Source of the DNA: Periplaneta americana
Lineage: Eukaryota > Arthropoda > Insecta > Blattodea > Blattidae
Length of the DNA: 64,000 nucleotides
Assembly: GCF_040183065.1 (NCBI RefSeq)
Contig: NC_091131.1
Span: 16,013,800-16,077,799 of the forward strand
Reading direction: 5' to 3'
The notes under the pieces were generated by a model that worked only from the letters and a program-made list of their open reading frames with translations, searched no databases and was not told the origin of the DNA. Below are positions 34,901-48,588 of this stretch, one piece after another (position 1 is the stretch's first letter; each line of letters begins with the position of its first letter). The translations under genes were made by a program, and so were the position numbers.

Positions 34901-37895
34901 AATAAATATAAAGTAATTACATAATTAAAATAGGACATTTGATCCAGGGAACATTCGTGTTTGATAAAAGGATAAATCGTTTAATATGTTACTTAATTTA
35001 AATTGCATCCAAATAATTAAAATGCGATCATTTTGGTCCAGAGACACTCATTTAGTACAATGACAATTCCTTTAACATGTTTCTTAATTTTTATTACATG
35101 CATCCATAGTTTAATGAAGATTGACATCATTTAGATTTAATGTGTATACTTTATTTTACTTGTTATAGGTTTCCATTGAATTATGTTAATAACTTAATTT
35201 TAACCCTTTTTTCTACGTATTCAGTAAATGGTGCTTGGCCCACTATTGTTGTGAACCCTTCAAATAACTTAAATTATATTATATAATATTACATATTATA
35301 TTATATTATATTATATTATATTATATTATATTATAGTATATTATATTATATTATATTATATTATATTATATCAGAAGTTACTGTAATAACATTATAGCAT
35401 TATGTCCATCTAGAGAAACTACACTTTTCAATGGTGAAATAATAATTAATTATACAAATCGGTTAATTTAGCTTCCGATATTACTTCATACAAACACAGA
35501 AACATTCTCTGTAGGCTATCTTTAATAGTGTTCGATTGTTGCTGTCCAAGGCCCCTTATAGACGAAGTCATTTGTTTTTTAATTCATTACACGGCCTTAG
35601 ATGGCAGTTATTTTAATTTTAAAATTCATTTATCTCATTAAATATCAGTCCTATCAAACTTTTTCAAGGAATAAAATAAATTATTGTTTAAAGAAACTTT
35701 TGTTATGTAACATTTTTCATAATAATTAATAATAAGCGAGATATTTCGATTTATTTAATTCAGGCCCCCTTATAACCCCCCTTTTAAATAATGTATTTTG
35801 AATGCCATATAGCCTAAAATCTAAGTTGCAACGAACTTAATTTATATTCCAATTTTCATCGAAATCCGTTCAGCCATTATCGCGTGAAAAGGTAGCAAAC
35901 ATACATACAGACAGACAGACAGACAGACATAGAAACAAACATTTCAAAAAAGCCATTTTCGGTTTCGGGGTGGTTAATTATATATGATAGGACCAATTAT
36001 TTTTGGAATATCGAAAATTATCAGAAAAGTTTCGGCTACAGATTTATTATTAGTATAGATTAAAATATAGTGAACTAGGTGGTAATGAACCTAAATCGTT
36101 GGTCTCGATCCGCATATATGAAAAAAATACATTAATATTTCCGTTTATACTGAATCCTCACTTCGGCTTTAGTGAACCTAAAAATCAGAACTTCCAAGAA
36201 AATATAATTTTAAAACGACCGAAATAATCATTTACGAAAACTCTGTGTCATAGAAACTTGCAAGAATATGTTTAGAACAAAATTTCAAACCTGCTACTCC
36301 TTAAGTGCATTGAAAGACAAAACAGGATTTATTCTGCTTCCTGGAAGCTTGAAACATGTTAAAGAGAATAGAAAAATTATCTGAGATGTAACAAATATAA
36401 GAACTAACAAAATAATACGATTAATATTATTATTGTAAAATTAAATATTCCATTAGTTCTGGCTCCTTTAAAAGAGATTATTAGAGGAATAGGAAGAGTA
36501 GAGACTAGAGACTAGAGTTATGACCAAAGGTTAAGTACAAGAAGGATTACAGTAAAATGGTTCTGAACCCTCTTTCGCATCTTTGTAAAAGTGAACCCGA
36601 GGAAATTCCAAGGTCCAGTACACAGTAAGTATACCATTATTATTAGTGGGAGGAAGTGCTTTAATCTGTCATTGCCTACTGCCTACATGGTCAGATGAGA
36701 TTCAACTTTTGGACTGTGAACATCAGGATGTCGAAAAGTAAAGTGTTTACGTTGATAGATGAAGTGAACATTATTACTGATATTGAACGTGGTATATCCC
36801 AAGCGGACATTAACACTGTATGGACGTCTACGTGATATTATACCCATACAATTGTTTAAAATAACTTAAATAAAAGGACCTCGTTAAGTAATTAACTGTC
36901 ACGTGATTTCCTCCCTTTCTACGACGATGCGACGTAACCACTTGGACGGACAATAGATAGCATGTCTGAGTAATTTTATCTTTTCGGATCGGGCAGAAGT
37001 GAAGATTGAATTTACAGTACGTAAGGTCTCTTTTATATAGTAGAGATGGGTAAAAAATAACACAACAGTTATTTTGGAACTGTTCCGGTCTCGGAACTGT
37101 TGCAAAAATGAACAGTAGGTCGGAACCTCCTGTTCCGAAATAACAGTGTTCTGACTCCGAGCTGCTCACTTGCCCAGCTGTTGCGGGCTCGCAGTACCGC
37201 GTTGCCCAAGGTATGCTCCGACTCCGAGATAACAGTCGGAACGTCGGAGCTTGTTCCGATGAACCAACGACAGCTGCAGTTACACTGTTCTCGTTGTTCT
37301 TTATGTTGTACTTGGAACTTCGTTGGATGAAGTTGGTACTTGAAACTCGCACGTGGTTGGAGGGGGGCGCATGGAAATTGAAATCCTTGCGGTGGCGCGA
37401 ACTTTAATATCAACATTTGTAAGACTGGCCAATCATCTGTAATGTTATAGTAAGTATTTAATAATCTGTAATATTCATTCCCGCTTTATGGTTTATTTCA
37501 CCATTAGTTGACTAATTCTGTTTTATAAACATTCTACAAAGTCATAAAGTACGCATACTATTATTAATTCATTGATCAGCTGATTCTATACAAAGGTTAA
37601 AGTCGTAAATGGTAATGAGTGGTTTAGTTACAATGTCTGTATGTCGTTTGTTGAGGTTAAGTCTGACAAGCACAAGTTTTTGTGCTATCTTCTCTGTTAT
37701 CAAAGAACGACAAAAATGTTGTAGCATTATTTGTTGGAAACTACCCATATAAGTACTGATTTGGAGAGCGAGGTTTAATGCGAAGTTTAAATTACACTTT
37801 GGTAAAGATGCGATTCCAACATTTTACTAACCCACTGCGGGGTTTCCAGGTTTCAGTACTGCCAATATATATCTTTTTTATTTATGAAATTGTAA

Positions 37896-37975
<80 letters not shown>

Positions 37976-39524
37976 ACTGTGCATTAAGAAAAGTAAAAAT
38001 AAAAATTAATGATTTGTTTTTTTTTATTATGTAATAGAGAGAACAGAAATTACATACCATATGTTTTAAATGTTATGTTATTTTTTTTTTAGTTGGCTAC
38101 CATGTCTTTATAACTTTATGTACGAAAACAAAGTGTTGTATTCTGTCCTTGTAGTCAACAGCTGTTTAATTACTAACATTAAGCTTTTGAGTTCTGTCCG
38201 CATGCACAGCTATTTTCCAAAATCGATTCGAATGTGCATTGCAGTGCCATCTATAGATAAGAATGTGTACTATGTCATGCCTATGAGTGCTCCAGTGTGA
38301 GCTGCATGGTGAAGAGGGAGGGTACTGTACCGTTCGTTTGAACGACTCAACGACTCCGACTCATCACCACTGATGACTGTTATTTCGGAACTTTATTTGG
38401 AACATAGTATTTTTTCGGAACCGGAACCGTCGGAACTGTTCCGGGAAAAGAACAACTTCGCCCATCACTATAGAGTAGGTACAGAATTATTTCAACATGA
38501 GTTACTGGTACGAAGTACGAACCTGGTAATTGGAATTACGTACAATAGTCTATAGTGCGATAATATGCACATTAGAACTGAAGCCTGTATCAAAATGAAC
38601 GGCCACCATTTTCAAAAATGTGTATAAATATCCATATTATGACCTTTTTCAATTTAACTTCATTCTCTATATTGTACGCTAATGTGCTGTAGACAGTATA
38701 ATATACACTGCATAACGAATACGTCCGCATGGAAAGCTGAGTTCGTGAGTAAAAACACTCATTGTTAATACTGTACTGCATTTTGATTAAACAAAAACCT
38801 AATGAAAATTATCAAACTCAAAATCGCGATATTTTCTACTTTACGTAAATGGATGAACTACTTTTCTTCCCTCCTATACCTAGTAAAATGATTTGTTTGT
38901 ATATTACGCCAGTATCATCGAACTCCAGTCGTGGAAGGAGGTAGCAACGGTGTTTCCGGTTCACAATCGTTGATCCAAAGGTATAGCCAGGTTAATATTA
39001 AAAATGTTAGTAAAATAAAATGATGTCCCTGTACATACAGTGAATTACTTTATAACGCATGTAATGGTGTGAATCTGGAAGTTTATAGATTTGTGAATAT
39101 ATTACTGTAGTTTTCTATGTAGTGGTAGACTTACCACTTGTGTTTTTAGGGACGCTCAGGAATGCCATCTTCGATTTTGTTGTACCGTAGTCTGTTGACA
39201 CAAATTCCATGACGCACTTCCACTCGCCATGGTCCTCGTCTTGCAGCTTTGGCCGGATCGTGAGCCCACATTCGGCATTGCTCCCGTAGCCATCGGGTGT
39301 CCCCAGCCCTTTGCCGTAGTAAAGGTACCGCTCGTTTCCCAGACCTTCGTGAGGCACGATGACGGTTCCGTCCGGGCGCACGAAGAAGCAGGAGCGGGCA
39401 TATCCAGAACTCATGCTGCAAAGCAGGTCCACGCCCTCGGGGTATATCTCAGACACCTCTACACTGGTCCATACTCCGGAATTCTCCATAGCTGAGTGAT
39501 AGTAATACATCAATAATAATAATG

Positions 39525-39566
<42 letters not shown>

Positions 39567-40730
39567 TATGCAAAAATATTAACTCGACGCCTAAATATTA
39601 TTAGTGAAACAAAATTAAATGAAGTACAATGCGGGTTTAGAAAAGGAAGATCATGTTCTGACTGTGTTTTTGTGATCAGCAGATAATTCAGAAAAGGAGG
39701 GAATTTAATCTCCCAACATATATATTGTTTATAGACTATGAAAAAGCCTTTGATAAGGTCTTAAGGAACAAATTATGGAAAATATTGTATGAAGAAGGAT
39801 ATCCCAAACATTAGGTAAATATCATAAAAAGCTTATATGAGACAATAATATCGATAAGAGTAGGTAATCAGATAAGCAATTCAGCAATAGTAAACCAAGG
39901 CGTGAAGCAAGGTTGTCCGCTATCTCCAACATTATTTAATATATACCTCAATAAAGCTATAGAAGAATGGCAGAATAAAATAGCATTTGGTATAAATTTA
40001 GGAACAACTGTATTAAATACAATGCTTTTTGCCGATGATCAAATATTGATCGCAGAATCTGAGGATGATCTACAAATGGCAACTTACCAGCTCCAGCCAA
40101 TAACAGAATGATATAACCTAAAAATTTCTAATAACAAAACTAAAACAATGGCTTTCAGAGGACTTAACCATAGGCGATGTAAAATAGTTATTAATCAAGG
40201 AACTATACAACAGATTATCTTCTTTTAACTACTTAGGCTGCAATATATCTTATTTGGGTGAACAAGATATTAACAGTAAGCTGAGCAAATTCCAACAGAT
40301 GTGTGGAACAATAAGAAGAACGTTAAGAAATAAAACACAGCGCTCAACACGATTAAAATTTTACAAAACCCTAGCAGTTCCATTATTAACTTACGGCTCA
40401 GAAAACTGGTCATTAAACAGCGCATCAAAAAGAAAAATCCAAGTAAGTGAAATGAAGTTCCTACGAGGTGTTGCAGGTTATACTTTATTGGATCATTAAA
40501 GAAACGAAAATATCCGACGATTATTAAATATTTTTAATTTAGAAGAAAAGATTAAAAATCAGAAACAAAATTGGTACAAACATATTACAAGAATGACTAA
40601 TGACAGATTACTAAAACAAATTATGGATTATGCACCAACAGGATATAGAAATGTCGGAAGACCGAAAATAAGATGGACAGATGATTTAAGACTTGAAGAC
40701 GGAACAGGCCAATAGGCCTAATCCCTGTAG

Positions 40731-40775
<45 letters not shown>

Positions 40776-42269
40776 TAACAGCCTGATGTTAATGACATAA
40801 TAGTACATTATGCAACGAGCCTATAATGATAGTAATTAGGACGCAAGCATGTTTGTTTATGAAACGAGCGCAAGCGAGTTTCATAATTTTCATACGAGCG
40901 TCTTAATTACCATTATAGGCAAGTTTCATACGACTTTTTATGCTCGACCATATTTCTAACTTGAAATTATTCAGAAGTACCGGTATTAATTTTATTTGTA
41001 TCTGACAGAAGATCGGAAGTGACCTTGTTCATAGCTCGTGAATTGTGAGATGTGCGCAGACGCGAAAGTATTGATTTTTTCCGAGGAACAATAATGTCAT
41101 TGGCCTTGATGTAATGTAACATGAACTAATTATGATATAACCTGGAAATTGATTTAAAATTGAAAAACGAGATGACAAATTGAATTTATTTGCATATTAT
41201 TTACAATTAACGCTAATTATTATAGTAACAGGACATAACCTTCTGCGACAGTATTGGATTTCCAGCCTCCGTGACGTTTCCCTCGTTGTCTTTCGATTGC
41301 ATATCCGAGAATAATCGAAAACCTGAACTTTAATGAATAGGTGTACTTTAGTGACATGCATTAAAGGACTGCTACCAGGTGTATAATTACTACATTTCGG
41401 CATGGTCGAGCATGAAATGTCTTAACGTGACCAATAAAATGCGCTTGAATTTACACGAAAATGTCCTAAAATTTTAAAAAGGAATTACCTTACGAGCATT
41501 AAACAAAATAGATCCAGCCACTGCATTAAAAAAAAAAAATAAATAATACTACAATTACATATAGTAAGACAGTAAAAAATTTAGGGGTATATTTAGATTC
41601 AAATTTAAATTTTCAAAGTCAAGTGACCTACATATGTAAGAAAACTTTTTCCATAATTCATTCCCTCAAACACTTAACCAATGTTTTACCTCTCAGCCTT
41701 AAAAAGAACCTGATCCAAACTTTAGTGATGCCCCACTTCGATTATTGCGATTCTGTATTCACGAATCTAAATACTGATCTTGCCCATAGACTACAGCGTG
41801 TTCACAATATCTGCGTTCGTTTCGTTCGTAACATTAGAAAATTCGATCATGTAACACCGTCACTAGAATTGTTGTCTTGGAGTCCGCTTAAAGAAAGAAG
41901 ATTCTTCAACTCTCTCTTATTACTATTTAAAATCATCCACACCTCCACACCCTCTTACCTAGCATCTCGTTTTGTTTACCTTTCACTACCTCGAACCCGG
42001 AACATGTACCTTCTCTCTATTCCTCTGCACAGAACATCCTTCTACTCATCATCTTTCAGCATATCTATTCCACGCCTCTGGAATTCTCTCCCTGACCACG
42101 TCAGAGACTGTCGGACAATATCAAAAGTCAAATTTAAATTAAAAATCACATTTTAGTTCGTGGAATTGCTTGTTGAACACATGTCAGGTTGAGCAACTTC
42201 ACCTTAACCCATGACATATAGTAAATATTGTAACTATGCCTTTGTAAAATTGAAAATTAATATGTAATG

Positions 42270-42318
<49 letters not shown>

Positions 42319-42348
42319 TACTACTACTACTACTAATACTACTACTAC

Positions 42349-42379
<31 letters not shown>

Positions 42380-42608
42380 ATTATTATTATTGTCAGTTAT
42401 CAATATCATCATTGCTATCTCTGTTTTCTTTCTTTTTGTTGCATTAGCGCGATGGGAGCTCTATAATGTACTTTTGACTCTGTTGACCTTCTTTAACTGA
42501 ATTTGTATCATTTTCATCAGTGTTTGTATTTCTTTTTTGTATTTATATGTGCTATCTGGTAGGATGGAAGAGAAGGCCTTATGGCCTTAATCCTGTCAGA
42601 TTAAATAA

Positions 42609-42653
<45 letters not shown>

Positions 42654-45580
42654 TTAAATTTTAATACATTAAAGCAGGGGACCGTTTATGGCAGCGCTGT
42701 CAGACAGAGACTAGACGGAGCGGAGCGCTCCACTAGACTCGTTGTGTGCTCAGGTGTTTCCACAGACATAAGCAAGTTCACGCTCCGACTCTAGCTCCAC
42801 AACCGGTTTTGGAGCTTACAACTCTGACACTACTGGTTTATGGGTATATAATAAACAGAAAAAATCTGAGAGTTTTTAAAATAAATAAGAATTACTCTCT
42901 TGCTTCTATTTTTCTTGTATTAAAAGTTAGTTCTCAATTAATACAAATTCACGGACGATCATGGTTGTATACTGCAACACAGCATGAGGTATGATTTGTG
43001 AACTGAAGTAATACTTTCTTCATAGCAAGGAATATAACAAAAATTGCTATAACAGTTTTTAACATATTGAACACTTCCTACCTTTGTAAGTTGCCTACAA
43101 AGACACGTATAAAATAACAAGAAATACAATTTCCTTACGTGCGTGCAAGTATTCTGATAAATTTCGATAAAAATGGAAAGTAATAATACAAATCAATTCA
43201 TCTTCAAAATATTACACTAAGATTACATATAAACTAATTCAAATATTCGACATTTGGAAAAAGTTATCGAAACAGTAGTATATAGTTTTCAGGTTCTGGA
43301 AGTTTCTTAGTCTGAGATGGCCATATCTCGCCTATAGTATTGTTGCTAGTTATTTCCTGCACGGACACAGAAACTTACCTACCTACAGGAGTTAACCCTT
43401 TCTTACCTATAGATACCATATGGCAATAATTAACTTTATAGCATTTATATACTTGTGTGTTAGATATGACGGTAAACTTTGCTGGATAACTTCTATTTCA
43501 ATACATTTTTATCAATATAGTTTTGTTTCAAATGTTGCTACTCCCGTAACTCGGTCACTGAATTGGTCCTAATACAGCTCTTTGTTTCAACATGGATTGC
43601 TTGTAAATTTAATTTGGGTTAACACTTTTGTGCGAGATCGTGCGTATTTGCTTGGTTTCCACACAAAACCAATCCGCGGAAAGTCTAAAATTCCACATTC
43701 AGTATTCCCAACCTAACACACATAACAATTTCCCTCTTCTTACCGCTTAAGTGACATATTGATTTTACTGCTTTAGGCTTTTAACATATTATTTTTAGAG
43801 ACGTTCAATATAGTAATAATTATAAATTGGAAACTTACCACTGCAATTTCACCTAAATTGCACTGTTAATTATTGTTTTTAAATATTTCCAAAAATTAAG
43901 TAAACTCTACAACTCCACTAAAGTTACTGCATTCGTGATGCAAGTAACATTAAGGAAGCCGTGAAAAAATCAACAAGATTCCAGACTTGCCGATGTTATT
44001 ACTGCAATATGTTATATAAATAATATTGTTAAAATATTAAAATGAAAAATAAATCATTACATAACCTTACCGTTTGCTTTAAGTTCGCATTTATAGACTG
44101 GGGGAAAAAAGACAGACGTATATCACGGCCTGCTGGAGTATAGTAAACACAGAAAAAATTTCAAGCAACAATGTTGAAGGTAGATATTTTTGTTTTGCAA
44201 ATTTGCCGTCATTGAACAGAAATCAAGATGGAGATTTCATTGCAACTAATTATAAATTCGTCTTTCAGGTATGTAATAAACGATCTTCGCACAAAATAAT
44301 GTACGATACACGAGCGGTATGTTTTCTTTCAATTCTCGGAATTTAAAAAAGCTCAACTACGTTTCGCTTTTTCAAACTTTTCCTGGAACATGAAAACTTC
44401 AACATACCGCTCTTGTAACGCATATTACTATTACAATGACGTTGCTCTGGAAGCAGGCTTAAATGGACGTGCATTTCCTATCTCAAACGGGTCCAAATGC
44501 CCGGCCCTACCACACCTCGAATTTTTTTACAATATTTTGAACACACTGTATAGGGACATCGGATTTTTTATCGTGCTTGAAACTGACTAGAGTAGGCAGT
44601 GTAAAATGAACGAATGCAAAGATTACCTGAAATATCACAGTTAGTGGACACTCACGTTATACACTTCAAACGACTATGTGTCTTGCAATCAACATTTTCC
44701 TATTATCAAAATAATGATTCACGTGGCAGAATTTCCGTATCTTCTGAATTTATGCGATCTTCCTCTATAGTGCGGAAATGTTGCTGTTTATATTGCACTG
44801 TATGTTTAGTTAGTACATTAAGGCCCAATTGTATAAAACTCCCTGACTAAAGATCAACTTTGATCGAAGGTCGAAAAGTGAGGCGAATTCAAACACTTCT
44901 TCTATTGTATAAAACTTTTCTGCGATCAAATTACCTTGGTTCAAATGCAATCTAAGTTCACGTGAAAAGGATTTGGCAACATCGCGTAAACAGGTGAAAT
45001 ATGTGATGCGCGGACCATGTTGTACAGGTTTGTTCAGTGTTGCCCATCCAGCGACTTTAACTCTTTTTCAACAACAATTTCTTTTAACTTTTATATTGCT
45101 TAAATAGGGATTTAGCGACCTTTTTAGCACCCCGTAGTGACGAAATTTAATCTTTCTTTGTTGATAATGAGAAATCTAGCGACGTTTCAACTACATTTTG
45201 GCGACTTTCCGTACACTCTGTTGGAGACACTGGTTTGTTTTGTGCAATGTAAATAATGGCGGACAATAAGAAGAAGGTTGACTGTTCTCTAAATTGTTAT
45301 CATGTTATGGTGTTCGATACTGCTAAACATAATAAAGCTTTATAAAACGACAATTTTCGTTTAGTAATAAAGTTAATTGAAAATTTACGAATGTACCTTT
45401 AATATCCATTAATAATTAATTGTTGTTATAAACATAATATAATTATAGGTTATGTTATTTGATACTGCTGAACACGATAGAGCCTTATAAAATATAAAAT
45501 TGTTTGTGTATTAAGGCAAGAAATTGAAAAAAAAAAAATATATATATATATATATACCATACCTATTAATAATAATAATG

Positions 45581-45613
<33 letters not shown>

Positions 45614-48526
45614 GATATTTTATTTGCACAATCTGTCACTCGCATATTTCAAACAGAAAAGAAATAACTGAACTTGGATCATCTAACTTAATCGGAGAAA
45701 TTTCTTCAGTCACAGTTGACTTTAGTTTGAGACAAATTAATCTTAGATTAGACTTTATACAACACAAAATTCCAAGTTCAACTAGAACAAGGATCAATTT
45801 AACCTCTGATCTAAGATTAAATGGTTTATACAATCGGGCCTAAGACATAGCTGAAGGTGAGACAATGTCTGTGAAAAGTGAACGTACCTCTTGATACAGT
45901 GATGTCAAATTCTACAACTTCGGATAGTATATCTCCCTTCTGCCAGTAGAGAACTCTCCAGATGCCGTCGTCGGCGACTGTAGCGCCATACCTTGTATAG
46001 TGGCATGACTTATCGGTTGCCTGTGACAGCACAGTAACGTTACTTGGGTCTTTCATTTCACAAAAAGAGATATTGTCTCTATCAGCAATCAGCGTCTCAG
46101 TCTTCCCGATATGCCAGAAAAATTTGCGTCTCGGCGGTTTTGGAGTAGCTGTAACATTGAATGTGAGAAATAGTCACATACAAATAACTGAATTATTTAA
46201 TATCAGCACATGCAAGTATGAGTAAAATTCAATGCTGGATGTGCAGTAGCTATGTCCAGATAAATAACATTTCATCTATGATTAATCATACAGTATACAA
46301 CTAGGCTAACTGAAACATGGACGAACACAAAATTAGTTTGCTTCATTTTCAAAACACTATCTGCATTGCAGTCAATTAAGGAGCCTTCATTTGTTTTATT
46401 TGCGATTAGAGCATATAAAGAAAGAGCTGGTAACTAGGGAGCTGCATTGCATTCAATTAAGGAGCCTTCATTTGTTTTATTTGCGATTAGAGCATATGAA
46501 GAAAGAGCTGGTAACTAGGGAGCTGCATTGCATTCAATTAAGGAGCCTTCATTTGTTTTATTTGCGATTACAGCATATAAAGAAAGAGCTGGTAACTAGG
46601 GAGCTGCATTGTGTTCAATTAAGGAGCCTTCATTTGTTTTATTTGCGATTAGAGCATATAAAGAAAGATCTGGTAAGTAGGGAGAAGCATTGCAGGCAAT
46701 TAAGAAGCCTTCATTTGTTTTATTTGCGATTAGAGCATATAAAGAAAGAGCTGGTAAGTAGGGAGCTGCATTGCAGACAATTAAGGAGCCTTCATTTGTT
46801 TCATTTGCGATTAGAGCATATAAGAAAGAATTGGTGACTAGGGAGCTGCATTGCATTCAATTAAGGAGCCTTCATTTGTTTTATTTGCGATTAGAGCATA
46901 TAAAGAAAGAGCTGGTAAGTAGGGAGCTGCATTGCAGTCAATTAAGGAGCCTTCATTTGTTTTATTTGCGATTAGAGCATATAAAGAAAGAGCTGGTAAC
47001 TAGGGAGCTGCATTGCGTTCAATTAAGGAGCCTTCATTTGTTTTATTTGCGATTAGAGCATATAAAGAAAGAGCTGGTAACTAGGGAGCTGCATTGCGTT
47101 CAATTAAGGAGCCTTCATTTGTTTTATTTGCGATTAGAGCATATAAAGAAAGAGCTGGTAACTAGGGAGCTGCATTGCGTTCAATTAAGGAGCCTTCATT
47201 TGTTTTGTTTGCGATTAGAGCATATAAAGAAAGAGCTGGTAACTAGGGAGCTGCATTGCGTTCAATTAAGGAGCCTTCATTTGTTTTATTTGCGATTACA
47301 GCATATAAAGAAAGAGCTGGTAACTAAGGAGCTGCATTGCGTTCAATTAAGGAGCCTTCATTTGTTTTATTTGCGATTAGAGCATATAAAGAAAGAGCTG
47401 GTAAGTAGGGACCTGCATTGCAAGCAATTAAGGAGCCTTCATTTGTTTTATTTGCGATTAGAGCATATGAAGAAAGAGCTGGTAAGTAGGAACCTGCATT
47501 GCAGGCAATTAAGGAGCCTTCATTTGTTTTATTTGCGATTAGAGCATATAAAGAAAGAGCTGGTAAGTAGGGACCTGCATTGCAAGCAATTAAGGAGCCT
47601 TCATTTGTTTTATTTGCGATTAGAGCATATAAAGAAAGAGCTGGTAAGTAGGGACCTGCATTGCAAGCAATTAAGGAGCCTTCATTTGTTTTATTTGTGA
47701 TTAGAGCATATGAAGAAAGAGCTGGTAAGTAGGGAGCTGCATTGCAGACAATTAAGGAGCCTTCATTTGTTTTATTTGCGATTAGAGCATATGAAGAAAG
47801 AGCTGGTAAGTAGGGACTTGCATTGCAGACAATTAAGGAGCCTTCATTTGTTTTATTTGCAATTAGAGCATATAAAGAAAGAGCTGGTAAGTAGGGAGCT
47901 GCATTGCAGGCAGTTACGGAGCTTCGTACACTTCAGTTACGATTAAGAAGGAAAGGTAACTAGAAATTTGCTAAAACTGTTACATGATTTGTTTGCTCCA
48001 CAGAAGTTGGAAATATTGAACTGTTCATTAGGTACTTGGTTATAGCTACTTACGGAGACCATTGATGACTAGGTCAGCATACATTGAGTAGGTTTCGTTG
48101 AAATACAGCAGTCGTAAATTCGTATCGTTAAGAGGATTGTATACGACCTCAGCCCCACAGTGACCTGGTTCTGAAATACAAAACACACATCTAGGTAGAC
48201 AGTCCAAAGTGTTTAGAGAAAGAAAGATGTTCATTTATATTAATTACATCAGAAATAGATATTGAAAGATTAAAAGTTTGTAAGTTGATCTGAACTACAG
48301 TCATATTGTTTAAATATAGTAATACTTCATAGCTATATTATACCTTGACCAAAACTACTTCCGACTTGACAGCTTATACAGAAGGGGGAGCAGTGTTGTC
48401 ATGTTGCCCATCTTTCTTGTAAGCGAGCGCGCTGCCGATAGAGTGCAGTAATGAACGGCTGACATGAACACATACATTTCTAACCGCATTAAAATTTGTG
48501 TACATTATTATTTTTATTAGCCTATA

Positions 48527-48588
<62 letters not shown>

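Larger units (their letters stand above)
29467..39134. other. Gene A intron 6, 9.7 kb
   Basis: Holds LINE family 1 copies 2 and 3 in opposite orientation, a SINE tail (32757-32822), dispersed repeat R (33169-33977), a Helitron (34865-36059), a pogo-like fragment (36728) and an hAT-like element (37041-38470). In 34140-34860 loosely repeated purine-rich motifs (AAGTGA, GATAGGAAGT) occur. I see nothing in 30871-31494, 32823-33168, 36060-36727 and 38471-39134. Confidence 0.55.
39492..45887. other. Gene A intron 5, 6.4 kb
   Basis: Contains a LINE (39567-40732), repeat E copy 2, an L2/CR1-like LINE (41555-42645), repeat R copy 2 and a PIF-like MITE (44822-45840), plus several (AAT)n tracts. I see nothing recognisable in 42652-43625. 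Confidence 0.55.

Noticed and set aside
36828..37416. Minus-strand ORFs of 174 and 115 codons as host genes
   Set aside because: They straddle the end of an hAT-like element, overlap each other in different frames and resemble no protein.
39115..39573. The 152-codon ORF start [11 protein letters not shown] as a signal peptide for exon 6
   Set aside because: The leucines are the (ATT)n microsatellite; an AG acceptor at 39492 and phase agreement with exon 5 show that coding starts at 39491.
46391..47946. Long plus-strand ORFs (148, 309 and 78 codons) of a 27-residue repeat as a real protein
   Set aside because: They are one 81-bp minisatellite interrupted by a frameshift and a stop, with no start context or splice logic, inside an intron of gene A.
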